This document shows positions 60,549 to 64,000 of a stretch of DNA of 64,000 nucleotides, piece after piece. Source of the stretch: Elioraea rosea (GTDB taxonomy: Bacteria; Pseudomonadota; Alphaproteobacteria; Acetobacterales; Acetobacteraceae); the NCBI RefSeq assembly GCF_007644105.1, contig NZ_VFAC01000003.1, forward strand, positions 1 through 64,000, read 5' to 3'. Position numbers and translations under genes: made by a program. Numbering within the stretch: position 1 is the first letter of the stretch; every line of letters starts with the position of its first letter. The notes beneath the pieces were generated by a model that was not told where the DNA came from, made no database searches, and saw only the letters and a program-made list of their open reading frames with translations.

Positions 60549-61297
60549 CGACGCAGCAGGGAGACACCCTTCTCTATCTCGACGGCGTGACGGTGACGTT
60601 CGATGGGTTCCGCGCGCTGAACACCCTCTCCCTTGTCCTCACAGCCGGGGAGATGCGCGCCGTGATCGGCCCGAACGGCGCGGGCAAGACGACGATGATG
60701 GACGTCATCACCGGCAGGACGCGCCCCGACGCAGGCAAGGCCATCTTCGGCGACGGTCACGATCTCACCCGCCTCGACGAGCCGGCCATCGCCGCGCTCG
60801 GCATCGGGCGCAAGTTCCAGAAGCCCACCGTGTTCGAGACGCAGACGGTGGAGGACAATGTGCTGCTCGCACTTGAGGGTGACCGGCGGGCGCGCCGCGC
60901 CTTCCGGTTCGCCTCCACCCTGCCCGAGCGGGAGCGGATCGATCAGATCCTCGAGACCGTGCACCTCTCCAATCATCGCGAGCGCCTCGCGGGCGGGCTC
61001 TCGCACGGGCAGAAGCAGTGGCTGGAGATCGGCATGCTGCTCGCGCAGGACCCCGAACTCCTGCTCGTGGACGAGCCCGTCGCGGGCATGACAGATGCCG
61101 AGACGGAGGAGACCTCCCAACTCCTCGTCGAGATCAACCGCTCGCACAGCATCCTCGTCGTCGAGCACGACATTGCCTTCGTCCGCGCCCTCGGCGTGAA
61201 GGTCACGTGCCTGCACGAGGGAAGTGTGCTTGCCGAGGGGTCGATCGACCATGTGAGCGCGAACCCGCGCGTCATCGAAGTCTATCTCGGGCGCTGA
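60545..61297 (+). CDS. urtD: Urea ABC transporter ATP-binding protein UrtD
   Basis: A 250-residue LivG-type ATPase. Walker A is GPNGAGKTTMMDVITG, the signature is LSHGQKQWLEIGMLL (HGQ in place of GGQ, usual for UrtD) and Walker B is LLLVDEPVAGMTDAETEET. The Switch His is in VVEHDIAFVRAL. It pairs with UrtE. Confidence 0.95.
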   Translation: MTTQQGDTLLYLDGVTVTFDGFRALNTLSLVLTAGEMRAVIGPNGAGKTTMMDVITGRTRPDAGKAIFGDGHDLTRLDEPAIAALGIGRKFQKPTVFETQTVEDNVLLALEGDRRARRAFRFASTLPERERIDQILETVHLSNHRERLAGGLSHGQKQWLEIGMLLAQDPELLLVDEPVAGMTDAETEETSQLLVEINRSHSILVVEHDIAFVRALGVKVTCLHEGSVLAEGSIDHVSANPRVIEVYLGR

Positions 61298-61300
61298 CCG

Positions 61301-61996
61301 GTGCTCATCGTCTCAGGCATCGACCTCTTCTATGGCGCGGCACAGGCGCTGCGGCGCGTCTCGCTCACGGCCCCGCGCGGCGAGGTCACCTGCATCCTCG
61401 GCCGCAATGGCGTGGGCAAGACGTCGCTCCTGCGCGCCATCGTCGGGCAGCACAGGATCGCTGCCGGCTCGATCACCTGGGAGGGGGAGGAGATCGGCGC
61501 CCTGCCGCCCTGGGAAAGGGCGCGGCGCGGCATAAGCTCGGTGCCGCAGGGGCGTGACATCTTCCCGCTTCTGACGGTGCAGGAGAACCTCGAGACGGGC
61601 TTCGCCGTGCTGCCGCGCGGGAAGCGGCACATGCCGGACGAGATTTTCGACCTGTTCCCGGTCCTGAAGCAGATGCTGGGCCGCCGTGGCGGCGATCTCT
61701 CCGGCGGTCAGCAGCAGCAGCTTGCCATCGCCCGCGCGCTGGTGATGCGCCCGCGCCTGCTCGTTCTCGACGAGCCGACGGAGGGCATCCAGCCCTCGAT
61801 CATCAAGGATATCGCGCGCGTCATCACCCTGTTGCGCGATCGCGGCGAGATGGCCATCCTCCTTGTCGAGCAGTATTTCGACTTCGCGAAGGAGCTTGCC
61901 GGGTCCGCCGTCATCATGGACAGGGGCGAGGTCGTGCTCTCGGGTCCACTTCTGACGCTCGACGAGGGCGATGTCAGACGGCGTCTCACGGTCTAG
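61301..61996 (+). CDS. urtE: Urea ABC transporter ATP-binding protein UrtE
   Basis: A 231-residue LivF-type ATPase. Walker A is GRNGVGKTSLLRAIVG, signature LSGGQQQQLAIARALVM, Walker B LLVLDEPTEGIQPSII and the C-terminal switch LLVEQYFDFAKELA. The GTG start lies three bases after urtD. Its end overlaps the ureD start by 26 bases, so transporter and urease genes are one transcript. Confidence 0.95.
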   Translation: MLIVSGIDLFYGAAQALRRVSLTAPRGEVTCILGRNGVGKTSLLRAIVGQHRIAAGSITWEGEEIGALPPWERARRGISSVPQGRDIFPLLTVQENLETGFAVLPRGKRHMPDEIFDLFPVLKQMLGRRGGDLSGGQQQQLAIARALVMRPRLLVLDEPTEGIQPSIIKDIARVITLLRDRGEMAILLVEQYFDFAKELAGSAVIMDRGEVVLSGPLLTLDEGDVRRRLTV

Positions 61997-62831
61997 TGCT
62001 CTCTCCCTGTCGTTGCCGCGCGCATCGGGGCGCCTTGCCATGTCGTTCGCCCGTCGCGGGGCACTGACGGAGATCGCACGCTTCGAGCAGCAGGGCTCGC
62101 TGCGCGCGCGCCTGCCGCGCCCGGAGCGCGGCGCGCTTGCCGGCGCCGTGGTGCTCAACACCGCCGGCGGAATCGCCTCGGGCGATCGGTTCTCCACCAG
62201 CGTCACCTGGCGCGAGGGCGCCGAAGCGACCGTGAGCGCCGCCGCCGCAGAGCGTGTCTATCGTGCCCGCGACGATGATCGTCCCGCTCGGGTCGATGCG
62301 ACGCTCGAGATCGGCCCGGACGCGCTTGCCGAATGGCTTCCGCAGGAGACCATCCTGTTCGATGGCGCACGACTCGACCGCTCGCTGTCCGTCTCCCTTG
62401 GCCGAGGCGCCTCGATGCTCCTCGTCGAGGCGGTCGTGTTCGGCCGCACGGCGCGGGGCGAGCGCATGCTGCACGGGCAGTTCCGTGACCGGATCGATAT
62501 CCACCGCGAGGGCACCCTCGTTCACGCCGACCGGATCAGGCTCGAAGGCTCGGTCGCAGCGATCCTGGACCGTGCAGCGGTGGCGCGCGGTGGCGCAGCG
62601 ATTGCTTCGATCATCTGGGCGGGGGAGGGCGGAGAGATCGTCCGCGACCGCCTGCGCGAAGCCTTCGCGCGGGAGGCTCGCGAAGGCGTGGAGGCGGGGG
62701 CGAGCCTGCGCGATGGTCTGTTGCTGTCGCGCATCGTCGCCGCCGATGGTGCGGCGTTGCGTCGGATGGTTGTGGCAGGGCTTGGGGCACTGAGGCAGAA
62801 TCGGCCGCTGCCGCGCGTGTGGCAATGCTGA
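61971..62831 (+). CDS. ureD: Urease accessory protein UreD
   Basis: A 286-residue chaperone that binds apo-urease and, with UreF and UreG, delivers nickel. Family marks are [53 protein letters not shown] and [39 protein letters not shown]. UreE, UreF and UreG are expected beyond the window end. The ATG at 61971 lies inside urtE and has GAGGG before it; a later ATG at 62040 would cut the family N-terminus. Confidence 0.94.
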   Translation: MSDGVSRSSALSLSLPRASGRLAMSFARRGALTEIARFEQQGSLRARLPRPERGALAGAVVLNTAGGIASGDRFSTSVTWREGAEATVSAAAAERVYRARDDDRPARVDATLEIGPDALAEWLPQETILFDGARLDRSLSVSLGRGASMLLVEAVVFGRTARGERMLHGQFRDRIDIHREGTLVHADRIRLEGSVAAILDRAAVARGGAAIASIIWAGEGGEIVRDRLREAFAREAREGVEAGASLRDGLLLSRIVAADGAALRRMVVAGLGALRQNRPLPRVWQC

Positions 62832-62841
62832 GGAACCGTGC

Positions 62842-63144
62842 ATGAACCTTTCCCCGCGGGAGAAGGACAAGCTGCTCATCGCCGTTGCCGCCATGGTGGC
62901 GCGCCGGCGCCTCGAGCGTGGGGTGAAGCTGAACCACCCGGAGGCGATCGCGCTGATCACCGACTTCGTGCTCGAGGGGGCGCGCGATGGCCGAAGCGTC
63001 GCTGACCTGATGGCCGCAGGCGCCGGCGTCATCACCCGCGCTCAGGTGATGGAGGGCGTGGCGGAGATGATCCACGACGTGCAGGTGGAAGCGACCTTCC
63101 CCGACGGCACCAAGCTCGTCACCGTCCACCGCCCGATCCGCTGA
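62842..63144 (+). CDS. ureA: Urease gamma subunit
   Basis: A 100-residue structural subunit of the urease (UreABC)3 enzyme. It matches the family end to end: [84 protein letters not shown]. It is ten bases from ureD. Confidence 0.97.
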   Translation: MNLSPREKDKLLIAVAAMVARRRLERGVKLNHPEAIALITDFVLEGARDGRSVADLMAAGAGVITRAQVMEGVAEMIHDVQVEATFPDGTKLVTVHRPIR

Positions 63145-63155
63145 GGAGTCGACCG

Positions 63156-63470
63156 ATGATCCCTGGCGAGGTGTTCCCCGCGGAAGGCGAGATTGAGCTC
63201 AACGCCGGCGTGCCGCGTACCACTCTTGTCGTCGCCAATACCGGCGACCGGCCAGTGCAGGTCGGCAGCCACTACCACTTTGCCGAAACGAACCCGGCTC
63301 TTGCGTTCGACCGGGAGGCGGCGCGCGGCAAGCGGCTCGATATCGCCTCTGGCACCGCCGTCCGCTTCGAGCCCGGGCAGACCCGCGAGGTCACGCTCGT
63401 ACCCTTCCGCGGCGCGAGGATCGTCACCGGCTTTCGCCAGGCGGTGATGGGCCCGCTCGAGAAGGCCTGA
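63156..63470 (+). CDS. ureB: Urease beta subunit
   Basis: A 104-residue structural subunit. It starts [19 protein letters not shown] and has the family stretch [52 protein letters not shown]. It is a separate gene, not fused to ureA, as usual in proteobacteria. Confidence 0.97.
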   Translation: MIPGEVFPAEGEIELNAGVPRTTLVVANTGDRPVQVGSHYHFAETNPALAFDREAARGKRLDIASGTAVRFEPGQTREVTLVPFRGARIVTGFRQAVMGPLEKA

Positions 63471-63483
63471 GGGGAGAGGAGCC

Positions 63484-64000
63484 ATGGCCCGCATCACGCG
63501 CGCTGCCTATGCCGACATGTTCGGTCCCACGGTGGGAGACCGCGTGCGCCTCGCCGACACCGACCTGATCGTCGAGGTGGAGAAGGATTTCACGCTCTAC
63601 GGAGAGGAGGTGAAGTTTGGCGGCGGGAAGGTGATCCGCGATGGGATGGGGCAGTCGCAGGCGAGCCGGGCCGAGGGCGCCATCGATACGGTGATCACCA
63701 ACGCGCTGATCATCGATCACTGGGGCATCGTGAAGGCCGATGTCGGGCTGAAGGACGGGCGCATCGCTGCCATCGGCAAGGCCGGCAATCCCGACGTCCA
63801 GCCTGGCGTGACCATCATCGTCGGCCCTGGAACGGAAGTGATCGCGGGCGAGGGCAAGATCCTCACTGCCGGCGGCATCGACTGCCACATCCACTTCATC
63901 TGCCCTCAGCAGGTCGAGGATGCGATCGCCTCCGGCATCACCACCATGGTCGGCGGCGGCACCGGGCCTGCCACAGGTACCGCGGCCACCACCTGCACGC
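63484..64000 (+). CDS. ureC: Urease alpha subunit (3' partial)
   Basis: The catalytic subunit, which hydrolyses urea to ammonia and carbamate at a two-nickel site. 172 codons are visible before the window ends. The N-terminus [58 protein letters not shown] is typical. The first nickel ligands are in [14 protein letters not shown] (HIH). The carbamylated lysine, other histidines and flap lie outside the window. GAGGAG precedes the ATG. Confidence 0.97.
   Translation, partial: MARITRAAYADMFGPTVGDRVRLADTDLIVEVEKDFTLYGEEVKFGGGKVIRDGMGQSQASRAEGAIDTVITNALIIDHWGIVKADVGLKDGRIAAIGKAGNPDVQPGVTIIVGPGTEVIAGEGKILTAGGIDCHIHFICPQQVEDAIASGITTMVGGGTGPATGTAATTCT

Overview
The window is about 70% GC, gene-dense and has strong alphaproteobacterial features: the yidC-engB-argB order, an lptC-lptA-lptB-rpoN-hpf block, a DUF2336/diguanylate cyclase pair, an Hsp20-DUF1150 pair, and many amino-acid, amine and organic-acid transporters. 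I read it as a chromosomal segment from Rhodospirillales, probably Acetobacteraceae-like. That assignment is inference from gene order and protein style, not from a search. I see no phage, insertion sequence or CRISPR array.

Left part (1-24 kb), mostly housekeeping. It holds the 3' end of yidC, engB, argB, then a DUF2336 gene and a PAS-GGDEF diguanylate cyclase on the minus strand. Lysine genes dapD-dapE follow, with a small membrane protein. Next come def-fmt-truA on the minus strand, Hsp20 plus DUF1150, a proline iminopeptidase, and a secreted PQQ-type sugar dehydrogenase fused to RTX repeats. A long minus-strand block then runs rnd, kdsD, lptC, lptA, lptB, rpoN, hpf (Kdo synthesis, LPS transport, sigma-54, ribosome hibernation). 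A tRNA-Leu(CAG) and an NDUFA9-like gene close this part.

Middle (24-48 kb). gltD-gltB encode glutamate synthase behind a structured leader. On the opposite strand is a nine-gene operon: a spermidine/putrescine-type ABC importer plus five flavin or [2Fe-2S] subunits of an HcnABC/hydroxyproline-dehydrogenase-like enzyme, with a divergent LysR regulator. Next is a sugar/glycan region: a rare fusion of a Gfo/Idh/MocA oxidoreductase with an NAD-epimerase, a GT4 glycosyltransferase, a Gre-like factor, then two tandem SPASM-type radical SAM paralogues and a second GT4. The radical SAM segment looks less GC-rich than its surroundings and begins with a 21-codon cysteine-containing small ORF. It is the most unusual part of the window.

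Right part (47.6-64 kb). A GntR/FCD regulator heads a catabolic operon with a tartrate/isopropylmalate-type dehydrogenase, a Gfo/Idh oxidoreductase, a complete TRAP transporter, an SMP-30 lactonase and an orphan Bug binding protein. After a convergent CnbZ-like gene there is a 387-bp control region with a strong sigma-54 (-24/-12) promoter match. It drives urtABCDE (urea ABC importer) directly followed by ureD-ureA-ureB-ureC, cut by the window end. With rpoN and gltBD also present, this joins urea uptake and hydrolysis to ammonia assimilation through glutamate synthase.
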